Positions 1-9,614 are shown, numbered from the stretch's first letter. The stretch is DNA of 64,000 bases from Mangrovibacter phragmitis (GCF_001655675.1 NZ_LYRP01000047.1:62001-126000), one strand, 5' to 3'. The notes: generated by a model from the sequence alone, not told the origin. Translations and numbers: made by a program.

Positions 1-1148
1 AAACCTTCGAGGATATGCAGCCGTTTCAGTACTTTCTCCAGCCGGAAACTCAACCGGCGGCGTACTGTGTCACGACGGAAAACTAACCACTCACTGATAA
101 TTTCATGCAGGTTTTTAACCGCAGGGCGGCCATCCAAACCAATCATGTTCAGGTTAACGCGATAGCTTTTCTCAAGGTCGGTAGTGGCAAACAGGTGGTT
201 CATCACCTGTTCCATATCCACGCGATTAGAACGCGGTACAATCACCAGACGAGTTGGGTTTTCGTGGTCGGATTCATCGCGCAGATCATCAACCATCGGC
301 AGTTTTTTCGCCCGCATCTGGCTGGCGATTTGTTCCAGCACTCGCGCACCGGAAACCTGGTAAGGCAGTGCAGTAATAACCACAGCACCGTCTTCTTTAT
401 TCCAGACAGCACGCATACGTACAGAACCACGCCCGTTCTGGTAAATTCTACGGATATCTTCACGAGAAGTAATAATTTCCGCTTCCGTGGGGTAATCCGG
501 CCCCTGAATAATATCCAGCAAGGCATCCAGCGAGGTTTTGGGGTTTTCAATCAGGGTTACTGCTGCCTGAGCCACTTCACGCAAGTTATGAGGCGGAATA
601 TCTGTCGCCATACCAACAGCAATCCCGGTGGTGCCGTTTAACAGAATATTTGGCAAACGGGCTGGCAGCATCTTCGGTTCGCTGAGCGTCCCGTCAAAGT
701 TAGGGACATAATCAACCGTTCCCTGGCCCAGTTCACTGAGCAGCACTTCAGCATAACGCGACAAGCGGGATTCGGTATAACGCATCGCTGCGAAGGACTT
801 CGGATCATCCGGTGCCCCCCAGTTCCCCTGCCCATCTACCAGCGGATAGCGGTAAGAGAAGGGTTGCGCCATCAGTACCATTGCTTCGTAGCAGGCACTG
901 TCGCCATGGGGATGGTATTTACCCAGCACATCCCCGACGGTACGTGCTGATTTTTTGAATTTCGCCGCTGCATTGAGCCCCAGTTCAGACATGGAGTACA
1001 CAATGCGCCGCTGAACGGGTTTCAGGCCATCGCCAATAAATGGTAATGCGCGATCCATGATGACGTACATGGAGTAATTGAGATACGCACTTTCCGTAAA
1101 TTCATGCAGAGCACGGCGTTCTACGCCGTCATGAGTAATCTCACTCAT
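1..1148 (-). CDS. parC: DNA topoisomerase IV subunit A, 5' part only (gene runs off the window)
   Basis: The first 382 codons are present; the C-terminal part lies before base 1. ParC is the breaking-rejoining subunit of topoisomerase IV, which unlinks replicated chromosomes together with ParE (10717-12609). The reading frame gives the type II topoisomerase winged-helix segment with [12 protein letters not shown], followed by MRYTES, which carries the catalytic tyrosine. The residues equivalent to E. coli Ser80 and Glu84 are Ser and Glu, the quinolone-susceptible state at these two sites. The ATG at 1148 adds four residues (MSEITHDG...) compared with E. coli. The gene diverges from mdaB. In E. 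coli ygiW-qseBC and others lie between parC and mdaB; here the two are direct neighbours. Confidence 0.97.
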   Translation of the reverse strand, partial: MSEITHDGVERRALHEFTESAYLNYSMYVIMDRALPFIGDGLKPVQRRIVYSMSELGLNAAAKFKKSARTVGDVLGKYHPHGDSACYEAMVLMAQPFSYRYPLVDGQGNWGAPDDPKSFAAMRYTESRLSRYAEVLLSELGQGTVDYVPNFDGTLSEPKMLPARLPNILLNGTTGIAVGMATDIPPHNLREVAQAAVTLIENPKTSLDALLDIIQGPDYPTEAEIITSREDIRRIYQNGRGSVRMRAVWNKEDGAVVITALPYQVSGARVLEQIASQMRAKKLPMVDDLRDESDHENPTRLVIVPRSNRVDMEQVMNHLFATTDLEKSYRVNLNMIGLDGRPAVKNLHEIISEWLVFRRDTVRRRLSFRLEKVLKRLHILEG

Positions 1149-1346
1149 TAATTTTTAACCCTCAAACTGACTGGCCAATGCAAAGTTGAATGGCAATATT
1201 GTGGCCGATAGTACCCTATCTGGCGTGGAGAGTCACAAGAAGCGCATTATTGCCCTCAGAGCAAAAGTCTTTGCCTGTCTTTCCACTACAGGCGTGATAC
1301 ACATCACGATAAAATCCTCCGCATCTTAACTTATCGGAAAGAGACC

Positions 1347-1928
1347 ATGAGTAACATACTGATTGTTAATGGCGCCAAATCTTTTGGGCACTCCGCCGGT
1401 CAACTGAATAATACACTGACCGAAGAAGCTGTAGCTCAATTACGTGAGCTGGGTCACCAGGTAACAGTGAGCGTAGCCGACAGCGATTATAATGTGGAAG
1501 ATGAAGTTGCCCGCTTCCTGGCCGCTGACGCTATTATCTGGCAAATGCCCGGTTGGTGGATGGGTGCGCCCTGGACCGTTAAAAAATACATGGATGATGT
1601 GTTCACTGCTGGCCACGGCAGCCTGTACGCCAGTGATGGCCGTACCCGTTCAGATGCCAGCAAAAAATATGGCTCAGGGGGGCTGTTGCAGGGCAAGAAA
1701 TATATGCTGTCACTCACCTGGAACGCACCACTGGAAGCGTTTACGGACAAAGAGCAGTTCTTCCACGGCGCAGGTGTTGATGGCGTCTACCTGCCGTTCC
1801 ACAAAGCCAATCAGTTTATTGGCCTGGAAAGCCTGCCGACATATATCGCCAATGATGTGATTAAGCAACCGGATGTGCCACATTATATTGCACAATATCG
1901 CGAGCATCTGCGGGCGATTTTTGCTTAA
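1347..1928 (+). CDS. mdaB: NADPH:quinone reductase MdaB
   Basis: A 193-residue flavodoxin-fold protein, the same length as E. coli MdaB, with the family stretches WQMPGWWMGAPWTVKKY and LSLTWNAP. MdaB is a cytoplasmic FAD enzyme that reduces quinones by two electrons with NADPH, avoiding semiquinone formation. A GGAAAGAG ribosome-binding stretch precedes the ATG. ygiN follows after 30 bp; the pair is conserved in E. coli and is thought to form a quinone redox cycle, so co-transcription is likely. Confidence 0.95.
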   Translation: MSNILIVNGAKSFGHSAGQLNNTLTEEAVAQLRELGHQVTVSVADSDYNVEDEVARFLAADAIIWQMPGWWMGAPWTVKKYMDDVFTAGHGSLYASDGRTRSDASKKYGSGGLLQGKKYMLSLTWNAPLEAFTDKEQFFHGAGVDGVYLPFHKANQFIGLESLPTYIANDVIKQPDVPHYIAQYREHLRAIFA

Positions 1929-1958
1929 CTGTTAACACATTTAAAAAGGAGTGAATTT

Positions 1959-2276
1959 ATGCTGACAGTGATTGCTGAAATTCGCACACGTCCAGGCGTT
2001 CATCATCGCCAGGCCGTGCTGAATGAATTTAAAACCCTGGTACCTGTTGTTCTTCAGGAAGAAGGTTGCCATGGCTACACCCCAATGGTGGATGAGAATA
2101 CCGCTCTGGATTTTCAGGCAACAGCGCCAGATTCCATTGTCGTGGTTGAAGTGTGGGAAAGTGCTGCACATCTCAAAGCGCACCTGGAAACGCCGCATAT
2201 GAAAGCATTCGGGGAAAAAACCAGGAATGATGTGCTGGATATGCACATTCGCATTCTGAAACCCGGCATTGCCTGA
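1959..2276 (+). CDS. ygiN: Quinol monooxygenase YgiN (ABM domain)
   Basis: A 105-residue single antibiotic-biosynthesis-monooxygenase (ABM) domain, closely matching E. coli YgiN (104 residues) in MLTVIAEIRTRPG, EEGCHGY, APDSIV and HLETPHMKA. In E. coli it oxidises menadiol to menadione and acts opposite MdaB. The start has a strong AAGGAG eight bases upstream. It is the last gene of the mdaB operon and is followed by a clear terminator hairpin. The accessory cluster on the other strand begins just beyond. Confidence 0.94.
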   Translation: MLTVIAEIRTRPGVHHRQAVLNEFKTLVPVVLQEEGCHGYTPMVDENTALDFQATAPDSIVVVEVWESAAHLKAHLETPHMKAFGEKTRNDVLDMHIRILKPGIA

Positions 2277-2330
2277 GTTTACTCCAGCAAAGTAAACACA
2301 TCACTACAATGAACTCGCTACATTTGCTAC

Positions 2331-2359
2331 AAAAGAAGGAAGTCAGTTTCCTTCTTTTT
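2331..2359 (+). terminator. Rho-independent terminator after ygiN
   Basis: AAAAGAAGGAA pairs with TTCCTTCTTTT across a short loop, with a T tract at its 3' end. The A-rich left arm means it could also stop transcription arriving from the other strand, so it probably serves the convergent MmgE/PrpD operon as well. Confidence 0.85.
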
Positions 2360-2406
2360 ATTGCGGTTCATAATGTTATTTTTCGCTATCACGCCTGCGC
2401 CATCAC

Positions 2407-3786
2407 TCAGGTTTCCTCATCTTCCCTGCCCAGCAATCCGCACAGTACAGCGACATCCGGGTATTCATCCAGATGCAGGCAAACATGCTCCAGTGCCCGG
2501 CAAGACGCTGCTGATAACACCTGACGTGCCAGTTGGTCAAATTTAGCCAACAACGCTCCATCACTCAGCGGGTTGCCTGGCGAACCCGAAGGCACTGGTA
2601 CCTGTACCTGTGTCACACTGCCACGGGTGGTATGTAAAATAACAACCGGTTCTTCATCACCTTGTTGAAGCGCATCAACCTCCAGAGTAATGCGCGCCAG
2701 CATATCGCTCACTTGTGGCGAAAGCCGCTTTTCTTCACTGTAGCTTTCCAGCCCGACGCTGCCATAACATAGACGGGCAGCAAGCGCATAAGGCAGGCTC
2801 ATTTGTGCCGCCGCCAGGCTGCCAGTTGACCGGCCACCGCACATCTCCATTAAAAATGGGTTAAGCCTGACATGTATGCGCTTCACCTGAGCCAAAGGTT
2901 GCACAGATAACAACTGGTTCAGTGCGTCAACCGCAGAATGGGTTCCCCGGCATGATGCATAAGGTTTGATTGAGCAACGCGCCAGTTTCCAGACTTGCCC
3001 GAGCGATGCCACCAGTGCATCAGGGCGCTGGCTGTGAGGCGCTATGGTTTGCAAAAAACCGCCCCATTTTTCAGCGAAAACAGCGCCCGGTCCCTGAATG
3101 CCTCTCTGTGCCAGTTGCGCGGCAAACAGCCCACTCTCGGCAGCCCGGCCAGCATGCAGTTTTTTAGTTTGCGAACCATCATGAATGAAAGCCCACAGGC
3201 CACTACTGAAACTGCCCGCAATACCCAGAGCAGCACTACACTGAGCCGGAGAAAGCTGCAGCAGGCTGCACACTGCGGCGGTAGCACCAAATACCCCGCA
3301 GGTTGCTGTCGAGTGCCAGCCAGCTTCGTTATGAGCGTTGTAACCGCCACAGGCTTCCAGCACACGACGGCCAATATCATAACCAATAATAAACGCGGTC
3401 AATAAACGCTGCCCGTCAACGGCCTCCTCCACCAGTGGTAACGCCGCGAGAATGGCAGGCATTACCACTGCTCCGGAGTGATCACAGCCACCGGTATCAT
3501 CCAGTTCATACATATGCGCAGCGACACCATTCAGCCAGGCTGACTGGCGCGGGGTTACCCGCCACGCCTGCCCCACAAGGAGAGACTGTGCATGCCCGCC
3601 TTCTTCTCTGGCTAAGGCAGCACACTGATGCCAGATATCACTGTCTGTGCCTGCAAGCGTCGCGCCCAGGGTATCTAAAAAGTGGCGTTTGGCTTTTTCA
3701 ACAAGGTGTGGAGGGAAATCCCTGTAGCCTGTAGTGGCAATGAATTCCCCCAGCATGTGCGTATAATCAATCATGGATTCAGCCAT
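2407..3786 (-). CDS. MmgE/PrpD family protein
   Basis: A 459-residue protein of the MmgE/PrpD family. Typical stretches are the N-terminal KAKRHFLDTLGATLAGTDSD, GVAAHMYELDDTGG, AGWHSTATCGVFGA and KPYASCRGTHSAVDAL. The family includes 2-methylcitrate dehydratase (PrpD), cis-aconitate decarboxylase and iminodisuccinate epimerase, so the fold alone does not give the substrate. It is the last gene of the operon and overlaps the upstream deacetylase-like gene by 8 bp, implying translational coupling. A second in-frame ATG lies four codons on (MIDYTH). Its pairing with an argininosuccinate-lyase-like enzyme upstream suggests work on an N-substituted dicarboxylic acid; that is inference. Confidence 0.85.
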   Translation of the reverse strand: MAESMIDYTHMLGEFIATTGYRDFPPHLVEKAKRHFLDTLGATLAGTDSDIWHQCAALAREEGGHAQSLLVGQAWRVTPRQSAWLNGVAAHMYELDDTGGCDHSGAVVMPAILAALPLVEEAVDGQRLLTAFIIGYDIGRRVLEACGGYNAHNEAGWHSTATCGVFGATAAVCSLLQLSPAQCSAALGIAGSFSSGLWAFIHDGSQTKKLHAGRAAESGLFAAQLAQRGIQGPGAVFAEKWGGFLQTIAPHSQRPDALVASLGQVWKLARCSIKPYASCRGTHSAVDALNQLLSVQPLAQVKRIHVRLNPFLMEMCGGRSTGSLAAAQMSLPYALAARLCYGSVGLESYSEEKRLSPQVSDMLARITLEVDALQQGDEEPVVILHTTRGSVTQVQVPVPSGSPGNPLSDGALLAKFDQLARQVLSAASCRALEHVCLHLDEYPDVAVLCGLLGREDEET

Positions 3787-4684
3787 GATGTTGCGCCCAC
3801 AACCGCTGGAATACTTCCGCCGGGTGGTCTGGCGTATTAGCGGGCTGAGAAGAACGCCAGTGTTCGGCCACAGACTGCGCGGTGGTTAACCAGACAGGTT
3901 GCTGTTGCAGCGTATCAATCAGCGCCTCCAGTAATGAAATGCGGCCTGCCGTACCCATAATTTCCGGGTGCAAACGGAGTAAGTAACACAAACCAAACCG
4001 GTGATAACCGTAAAAATCCTGGGTCATATTCGCCAGTGTTTCCTGGTATGACGCGATACGCGACTGGCCTGGTGGTACTGCCGGGCTGAGGTTAAACGCG
4101 AAATAGGGTTCATCTTCCAGTTCATAATGCAGCGGTAACTCAACCAGAGAGGTGCCCGGATGGAAATAAGGCAGGTCGTCGCCTCGCCAACAGGAAGACC
4201 ACTGAAACCCCATGCCGCTCAGTGCCTGGGCAAACCCGGGTTTCCACTGCCCGGCGGGGGTACGAAACCCCCGGGGGGCACGGCCACATAACGCCGTCAG
4301 TTTCTCTGTAGCGCGGCGGACACAAGCCACCTGTTCTTCCAGGCTCATAGCGGAAAAATCTTCGTGCTGGTCACCTGCGCAGGCAACTTCGTGCCCTGCT
4401 GCCAAAATCCGCTCCAGCAGCAATGGCTGTTCTTGCGCCACAATAGCTGGCAGGCACCAGGTGGTTTTCACCTGTTTTTTCGCCAACAGGTTCAGTAAAC
4501 GGTCCACACCGCGCAGTGTGCCATAACGCCAGACAGACAATGTTTTATCCCGTCCTTCAACAGTAGGAGCCTGGGACAAAATGCCGTAGATATCATTAAA
4601 ATCAATGGTGATAACCGCAGCAGAACGGTATCCCTGCGGCCAGGGCGAAGTACTCCCGGTAAGCATTGTGTTTTTATCCGGCAT
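3779..4684 (-). CDS. Polysaccharide deacetylase-fold protein, probably metal-site deficient
   Basis: A 301-residue NodB-homology protein, paralogous to the gene just upstream. Shared stretches are RGFRTPxG, WRGDD and the C-terminal LHPEI/GRISLLE. The metal motif is altered. The family His-x3-His reads Ala103-Gly-Asp-Gln-His107, so the first histidine is lost, and the N-terminal acidic pair reads Asp28-Phe-Asn30 instead of Asp-x-Asp. It may be a non-catalytic partner of its neighbour, or have a changed metal site. The ATG at 4684 is preferred over an earlier one because AGGAG lies seven bases upstream. It overlaps the end of the upstream gene by 11 bp and the next gene by 8 bp, so the three are tightly coupled. 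Confidence 0.85.
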   Translation of the reverse strand: MPDKNTMLTGSTSPWPQGYRSAAVITIDFNDIYGILSQAPTVEGRDKTLSVWRYGTLRGVDRLLNLLAKKQVKTTWCLPAIVAQEQPLLLERILAAGHEVACAGDQHEDFSAMSLEEQVACVRRATEKLTALCGRAPRGFRTPAGQWKPGFAQALSGMGFQWSSCWRGDDLPYFHPGTSLVELPLHYELEDEPYFAFNLSPAVPPGQSRIASYQETLANMTQDFYGYHRFGLCYLLRLHPEIMGTAGRISLLEALIDTLQQQPVWLTTAQSVAEHWRSSQPANTPDHPAEVFQRLWAQHHG

Positions 4685-5522
4685 GTTGACACTCCTGCAT
4701 ATACCACGCTGCGACAGCATCACAACGGGCAAACCACACGTCGCCACGGGAAGTCATATGGGCAAAGAATTTCTCCAGCAACAAAATGCGGCCTGGCTGC
4801 CCGGAGATTTTGGGGTGAAACAACGTGGTCAGGCATAATCCTTCATCCATGGCGCCATCAAATTCCCGTTGCCAGTTATCCAGCGTCAGTGCATAGCTGG
4901 CAGTGCGGTCTCCCCCTTTGGGAAAATCCGGGTTACGGGTATAGGCCAGTGAGGCATAGTCATCCATTTCCCACTTGCCGGGGATTTCCACCAGTGGCGG
5001 GAAACCCGCAACCTCAATGCAATAAGGTCTGTCATCGCCACGCATACTGCTCGAATAGAGAACCCCTGCAGCCTTGAGCACTTCAGGAGTACTGGCTTGC
5101 CAGTCTCCCGACGGGGTACGGAACCCTCGTGCGGTAATACCTAAATAGCGTTGAAAAATTTCTGCGGATTTCGCCATCACTGCATGCTGTTCATCAGGGC
5201 TCAGGGCAAAAAACGATTCGTGCCGATAACCATGAAATGCCACTTCATGCCCTTGTTCCACTATGGCGCGGCATTGTTCCGGCCAGTGCTCAACAACCCA
5301 GGCCGGAACAAAAAAAGTGGCCGGTAACTGAAAGTCTTGCAGTAAATCGAGCAAACGACCGAGTGCCCGAAATGGCCCATAAGAGCCAAAGGTAAAGTAC
5401 TCTGGTGAAGACCAGATACTGCCATTAAGCATGGCATCGCCAGTCGGGCCATCTAAATCAAACGCCAGCGCCATACAACCGCGTTTTCCCTCAGGCCAAC
5501 GCAATTCACCCGGTGATTGCAT
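4674..5522 (-). CDS. Polysaccharide deacetylase family protein (metal ligands intact)
   Basis: A 282-residue NodB-fold hydrolase of the kind that includes cytoplasmic PuuE-type allantoinases as well as chitin and peptidoglycan deacetylases. Visible ligands are Asp22/Asp24 in FDLDG and His97/His101 in FHGYRHE, followed by RGFRTPSGDW and a C-terminal LFHPKISGQPGR. No signal peptide is visible, so a cytoplasmic amide or ring substrate is more likely than cell wall. The second of two adjacent ATGs (5522) is better spaced from AGGAG. It lies 15 bp downstream of the binding-protein gene and overlaps the paralogue that follows. Confidence 0.87.
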   Translation of the reverse strand: MQSPGELRWPEGKRGCMALAFDLDGPTGDAMLNGSIWSSPEYFTFGSYGPFRALGRLLDLLQDFQLPATFFVPAWVVEHWPEQCRAIVEQGHEVAFHGYRHESFFALSPDEQHAVMAKSAEIFQRYLGITARGFRTPSGDWQASTPEVLKAAGVLYSSSMRGDDRPYCIEVAGFPPLVEIPGKWEMDDYASLAYTRNPDFPKGGDRTASYALTLDNWQREFDGAMDEGLCLTTLFHPKISGQPGRILLLEKFFAHMTSRGDVWFARCDAVAAWYMQECQHAG

Positions 5523-5536
5523 CATCTGCTCCTGAT

Positions 5537-6364
5537 TCAGCCCTGGTTGACGGTGGCTTTGGCTACGCCGTTATCTGATAAGCCCCATTTAGTGAGGATT
5601 TTTTGGTAGGTACCATTGGCTATCATGTCATTCAGCGCGCCCTGAATGGCATCGCGTAATGCAGTGTTGTCCTTGCCAATCGCCATCCCGGTGTACTGGA
5701 AAGCGAATGCTTTATCCAGTGGCTTAAAGGTTCCTTTTTCGAGGCTCATAATGTAAGGCAGCGTTTCGCTCCCCTGCACGGCTGCATCCAGGCGGCGCTG
5801 GCGTAACTGCGTGCGCGCATCAGCGCTACCTTCAGTACCCACAACCACAACAGCCGGTTTCCCCGCAGCTTCGCAATGAGCTTTGCTCCAGTTAGCAATT
5901 TCCTGCGGGAATGTAGTGCGGCGGCTGGTGCCAACATGTTTGCCACACAAATCAATATCATGCTGGAGATCCTGACGGGCGGTCAGCGTGTAAAACTGTG
6001 GGCCGGTTTTGAAGTAGTCAATAAAATCGACCACTTTCTGGCGTTCTTTGGTATCTGTCATCCCTGACATCACCATATCGACGCGTTTGGTTACCACAGC
6101 ATTGACCATCTGCTCAAAAGCGATTTCCTGCCAGTTCACTTTGATACCCAGCTCTTTGCCAATGGCTACGCCCAGGTCGTAATCCACACCAGTTAACTGA
6201 TTGCTGGCCGGGTCTTTAAAATCCATTGGCGGGTAGTTCGGCATAATTGCCACGGTAATTTCGCCTTTTGCCTTGATGGATGCTGGCAATTCCGTTGCCG
6301 CCCAGCTGCTGGAGGACTGGACAACGAGTGCAGTTGCTATCACGCTCAGAAACAGGTTTTTCAT
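5537..6364 (-). CDS. Amino acid ABC transporter substrate-binding protein (family 3)
   Basis: A 275-residue periplasmic solute-binding protein. A signal peptide (KK, hydrophobic stretch, cleavage near SSSWA) precedes a family 3 domain with PPMDFKD, TGVDYDLGVAIGKELG, VDMVMSGMTDTKERQ and a C-terminal NDMIANGTYQKILTKWG. This class binds polar amino acids or related small zwitterions. It follows the ATPase gene by 16 bp, so the whole importer (permease, ATPase, binding protein) is encoded here. Only one permease gene is present, implying a homodimeric channel. Confidence 0.92.
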   Translation of the reverse strand: MKNLFLSVIATALVVQSSSSWAATELPASIKAKGEITVAIMPNYPPMDFKDPASNQLTGVDYDLGVAIGKELGIKVNWQEIAFEQMVNAVVTKRVDMVMSGMTDTKERQKVVDFIDYFKTGPQFYTLTARQDLQHDIDLCGKHVGTSRRTTFPQEIANWSKAHCEAAGKPAVVVVGTEGSADARTQLRQRRLDAAVQGSETLPYIMSLEKGTFKPLDKAFAFQYTGMAIGKDNTALRDAIQGALNDMIANGTYQKILTKWGLSDNGVAKATVNQG

Positions 6365-6380
6365 GGTTTACCCCGGTTAA

Positions 6381-7145
6381 TTAAAGGAGAATGGCATTAA
6401 TGAAATTTTTCATTCGCGGGTTACGCGGGTTGAGCAGAATCTCTTCTGGTGCGCCCTGCTCAATAATCTGGCCTTCATCCATAAACACCACCTGGTTGGC
6501 AACCTCGCGGGCAAAGCCCATTTCATGGGTCACCACCAGCATTGTTGTGCCCTCCTGCGCCAGTTGACGCATGACAGCCAACACTTCCCCCACCATTTCG
6601 GGATCCAGTGCCGAAGTGGGTTCATCAAACAACATCAGTTTTGGTTTCATTGCCAGTGCCCGGGCTATGGCAACGCGCTGTTGTTGCCCGCCAGAGAGCG
6701 ACTGTGGGTAGGCGTGTGCTTTGTTTGCCAAACCAACCCGCTCCAGTAATGCCATCGCCTCTTCAGTTGCTTCGCGTTTTGGGCGCAATAACACATTGCA
6801 TGGGCCTTCAGTGATATTCTCCAGCGCAGTCTTATGGGGAAATAAGTTAAAACGCTGGAAGACCATGCCGGTATGCAGGCGCTGGCGGGCAATTTGTTTG
6901 TCATTGAGTGGATAGAGCTTGTCGCCTGCAATGCGATAACCAGCCAACTCGTTATCTATCCAGATCCCACCACGGTCCACCTTTTCAAGTTGGTTAATAC
7001 AACGCAGAAAGGTACTTTTCCCTGAGCCCGATGGCCCGAGAATGCACATCACCTCGCCGTAATTCACTTCCAGACTGACATCTTTCAGCGCGTGGAACTG
7101 GTCAAAATATTTGTTCACCTTCATGGCGCGAACAATGTTTCTCAT
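6381..7145 (-). CDS. Polar amino acid ABC transporter ATPase (GlnQ/HisP type)
   Basis: A 254-residue ATPase with Walker [11 protein letters not shown], the signature [15 protein letters not shown], Walker [15 protein letters not shown] and the switch histidine in VTHEMGFA. It powers the importer formed with the genes on either side. GGAG lies six bases before the ATG. The gene sits 12 bp after the permease. Confidence 0.95.
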   Translation of the reverse strand: MRNIVRAMKVNKYFDQFHALKDVSLEVNYGEVMCILGPSGSGKSTFLRCINQLEKVDRGGIWIDNELAGYRIAGDKLYPLNDKQIARQRLHTGMVFQRFNLFPHKTALENITEGPCNVLLRPKREATEEAMALLERVGLANKAHAYPQSLSGGQQQRVAIARALAMKPKLMLFDEPTSALDPEMVGEVLAVMRQLAQEGTTMLVVTHEMGFAREVANQVVFMDEGQIIEQGAPEEILLNPRNPRMKNFINAILL

Positions 7146-7157
7146 GAGGAACTCCAG

Positions 7158-8036
7158 TTACTGGCGGCGGCGATGACCGCGGGAGAAATAACGCTCCAGT
7201 TGGCTTTGGCCAAAAGAGAGCACCGTGACAATCATCAGGTACCAAATCCCCGCCACAAACAGCAGCTCCATCACACGCGCGTTAGCGAAGTAGATGTTTT
7301 GCGTGTTGTAGAGCAATTCGGAATACTGAATCATGCTCGCCAGACTGGTCGTTTTGATCATGCTGATAAATTCATTACCAATAGGCGGCAGAATAACTCG
7401 CATCGCCTGAGGCAAAATAATGCGGCGTAAAGCCTGCAGGCGCGGCATACCAATGGATTTCGCCGCTTCATACTGGCCAATATCCACAGACAACAACCCG
7501 GCGCGAACCACTTCAGAGGTATACGCGCCCTGGTTGATACTCAGCCCCAGCAAAGCAGCCAGGAATGGTGTCATGACATGTACGGTCTGCACACTGAACA
7601 GGCCGGGAATAGAAATCACCGGGAATACCAGCGCGAGGTTGAACCACAGCAGCAATTGCAGAATCAGTGGGGTGCCCCGAAAAATCCAGGCATAGGCCAC
7701 TGCGATGTAATGCAACACCGGGTTGGGCGACATATACATAATTGCCGCCACCACACCAAAAACCACGCCCAGCATCATGGCTAAAATCGACATAATCAGA
7801 GTGTTCATCACCCCCTGAAGAATGGCTGTGGCAGTAAAAAACTGGCCGACATAACGCCATTCAATATTGCCGTGGGCAAAAGCATTCACCAGCATTGCCA
7901 CCAGGAGCAAAATCACAACCGAGGCAGTAATTCGCCCATAATAGCGGCGCGGGACGACCTGGTATTTGTCCAGGTCATATTGTGTGTGGCTGTTGTGCGC
8001 CGGTGATGATGTTGTAAGCGGGGTTGATTGTTCCAT
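7158..8036 (-). CDS. Polar amino acid ABC transporter permease
   Basis: A 292-residue inner-membrane permease of the HisMQ family. A ~30-residue polar N-terminal extension is followed by a first membrane helix (ASVVILLLVAMLVNAFA) and further helices, then the EAA loop EAAKSIGMPRLQALRRIILPQ that contacts the ATPase. It is longer than typical ~220-residue HisM proteins because of the N-terminal extension. AAGGAGG precedes the start, and the lyase gene ends only 10 bp upstream, so both belong to one operon. Confidence 0.93.
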   Translation of the reverse strand: MEQSTPLTTSSPAHNSHTQYDLDKYQVVPRRYYGRITASVVILLLVAMLVNAFAHGNIEWRYVGQFFTATAILQGVMNTLIMSILAMMLGVVFGVVAAIMYMSPNPVLHYIAVAYAWIFRGTPLILQLLLWFNLALVFPVISIPGLFSVQTVHVMTPFLAALLGLSINQGAYTSEVVRAGLLSVDIGQYEAAKSIGMPRLQALRRIILPQAMRVILPPIGNEFISMIKTTSLASMIQYSELLYNTQNIYFANARVMELLFVAGIWYLMIVTVLSFGQSQLERYFSRGHRRRQ

Positions 8037-8046
8037 CCTGCCTCCT

Positions 8047-9474
8047 TCAGGCTCGCGGCCCAGTGTAATTCCGGGTCCAGCTTAGCTGGGATTCGGTCAG
8101 CGTTTGCAGGCGGGCTAACTGTTGTTCAACACAGTGCGGTGCGGTGCCACCGAAACCGTGGCGGGCCGCTAATGCCGCATCCAGTGTCAGGGCATCACGA
8201 ACGTCAGGCGTCAGGCGCTCATCTACCGATTTCAGTTCGGCATCGCTCAGTGCATCCAGCCCGCACTGCTGTTGTTCGCACAGTTGTACCAGTTGGCCGG
8301 TAATTTCATGAGCATGCTTAAATGGCACCCCGCGCATGGCCAGCCAGTCCGCCACCTCTGTTGCCAGGGTAAAGCCTTCCGGCGCCTGCTGCGCCATTCT
8401 CTGTGTATCGAATTTCAGGGTGGCAACCATGCCAGACATGGCAGGCAGGACCAGCAACAGGGTTTCTACTGCATCAATGACATTACGCTTGTCATCACTT
8501 AAATCCCGGTTGTAGGAGAGTGGCATCGCTTTCATAGTAGTCAGTAATGCCATCAGGTTACCGACCAGACGCCCACTGCGCCCACGCGTCAGCTCGGCAA
8601 TATCCGGGTTTTTCTTCTGCGGCATAATCGAGCTGCCAGTAGCATAGCTGTCATCCAGCTCCACCCAGCGGAACTGGCGAGATGACCAGAGGCAGACTTC
8701 CTCGCACAAGCGCGACAGGTTGACAGCTATCATGGCAGTCACAAACAAAAACTCCGCAGCAAAGTCACGGCTGGCAACGGCATCAATGGAGTTTTCACAG
8801 GCTGCGATATACCCCAGTTCCTGAGCTGCAAGTTCGGGTTGGCGGGCAATAGCTGAACCTGCCATTGCTGCGGCACCCAGAGGGCAGTATGCACTGCGCT
8901 GATCCCAGTCCTGCATACGTGAAATATCCCGGGCGAAAGCCTGAGCGTGAGCCAGCAACTGGTGCCCAAAAACAATGGGCTGGGCCTGCTGGAGGTGAGT
9001 AAAACCCGGAGCAACACTGTGAAGATGTCGGGCTGCCTGGCCCATTAGCGCCTGTTGTAACTCCAGCAATGCACTGGCAACACGACGCCCGTTATCCCGC
9101 AGGTAGAGACGCAAATCATTCACTGTCTGGTCATTACGAGAACGGCCAGCGCGTAACTTCCCGCCCAATTCCCCCAGGCGTTCAACCAGTACACGTTCAA
9201 TAAATGTATGAACGTCTTCATCCGCAGTAATTGGTGAAACCAGTCCGGCTCGAAAATCCTGGTCCAGCTTGTCAATCGCCACCAGCATGGCTGATAACTC
9301 TTCAGCGCTGAGCAGCCCGGCTCTTTCCAGCTCTCTGGCATGGGCCCGACACCCGGCGAGATCGTAGGGAGCCAGTGAGAAATAGTGCTCCGGGCTGCGT
9401 GATAACGCACTCAGGCTGGCGGCTGGAGCGGATTTAAAACGCGCTCCCCAAAGGCGCTCTGCATTTTCAGACAT
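8047..9474 (-). CDS. Argininosuccinate lyase-like C-N lyase (second ArgH-type enzyme)
   Basis: A 475-residue member of the fumarase/aspartase/argininosuccinate lyase superfamily. It has the ArgH stretches KLRAGRSRNDQ and PGFTHLQQAQP and the superfamily signature GSSIMPQKKNPD with the catalytic serine loop. It differs from E. coli ArgH along its length (for example RDLSDDKRNVID where ArgH has DMQEDKEGLFD) and is not in an arginine operon. Homologues that keep these motifs but cleave other N-(dicarboxyethyl) compounds are known, such as EDDS lyase and iminodisuccinate lyase. As first gene of an operon with an importer and an MmgE/PrpD protein, it probably releases fumarate from an imported N-substituted aspartate-like compound. 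True argininosuccinate lyase activity is the alternative. Confidence 0.85.
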   Translation of the reverse strand: MSENAERLWGARFKSAPAASLSALSRSPEHYFSLAPYDLAGCRAHARELERAGLLSAEELSAMLVAIDKLDQDFRAGLVSPITADEDVHTFIERVLVERLGELGGKLRAGRSRNDQTVNDLRLYLRDNGRRVASALLELQQALMGQAARHLHSVAPGFTHLQQAQPIVFGHQLLAHAQAFARDISRMQDWDQRSAYCPLGAAAMAGSAIARQPELAAQELGYIAACENSIDAVASRDFAAEFLFVTAMIAVNLSRLCEEVCLWSSRQFRWVELDDSYATGSSIMPQKKNPDIAELTRGRSGRLVGNLMALLTTMKAMPLSYNRDLSDDKRNVIDAVETLLLVLPAMSGMVATLKFDTQRMAQQAPEGFTLATEVADWLAMRGVPFKHAHEITGQLVQLCEQQQCGLDALSDAELKSVDERLTPDVRDALTLDAALAARHGFGGTAPHCVEQQLARLQTLTESQLSWTRNYTGPRA

Positions 9475-9614
9475 GCTGTTTCCCTTTCAAGACGGTGATA
9501 AATGAGTTCGTCTCCGGCAATAATAAAAACTTATTTTTACTATCACTGGAAAACTTAATTCATTTCATGTTCACTGTACTTTTACCGCAATATTTACGGA
9601 GTTAAATAGTAAAA
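9475..9614. promoter_or_regulatory. Divergent control region between the LysR gene and the lyase operon
   Basis: A 140-bp A+T-rich intergenic region holding both start regions, the usual position of LysR-type operators. It contains an imperfect dyad around 9524-9541 (runs of A then T) with T-N11-A spacing possible. I cannot assign the exact operator or promoters from sequence alone. Confidence 0.45.

Noticed and set aside
14-1148. Plus-strand frames inside parC, parE, rpoD, glnE and the Rhs gene
   Set aside because: They are antisense or frame-shifted shadows of strong coding sequences with no independent start signals or motifs.
8047-9474. Housekeeping argH
   Set aside because: It is not with argCBH genes, sits in a catabolic operon with an importer, and differs from E. 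coli ArgH outside the shared superfamily motifs; a second, specialised enzyme is more likely.
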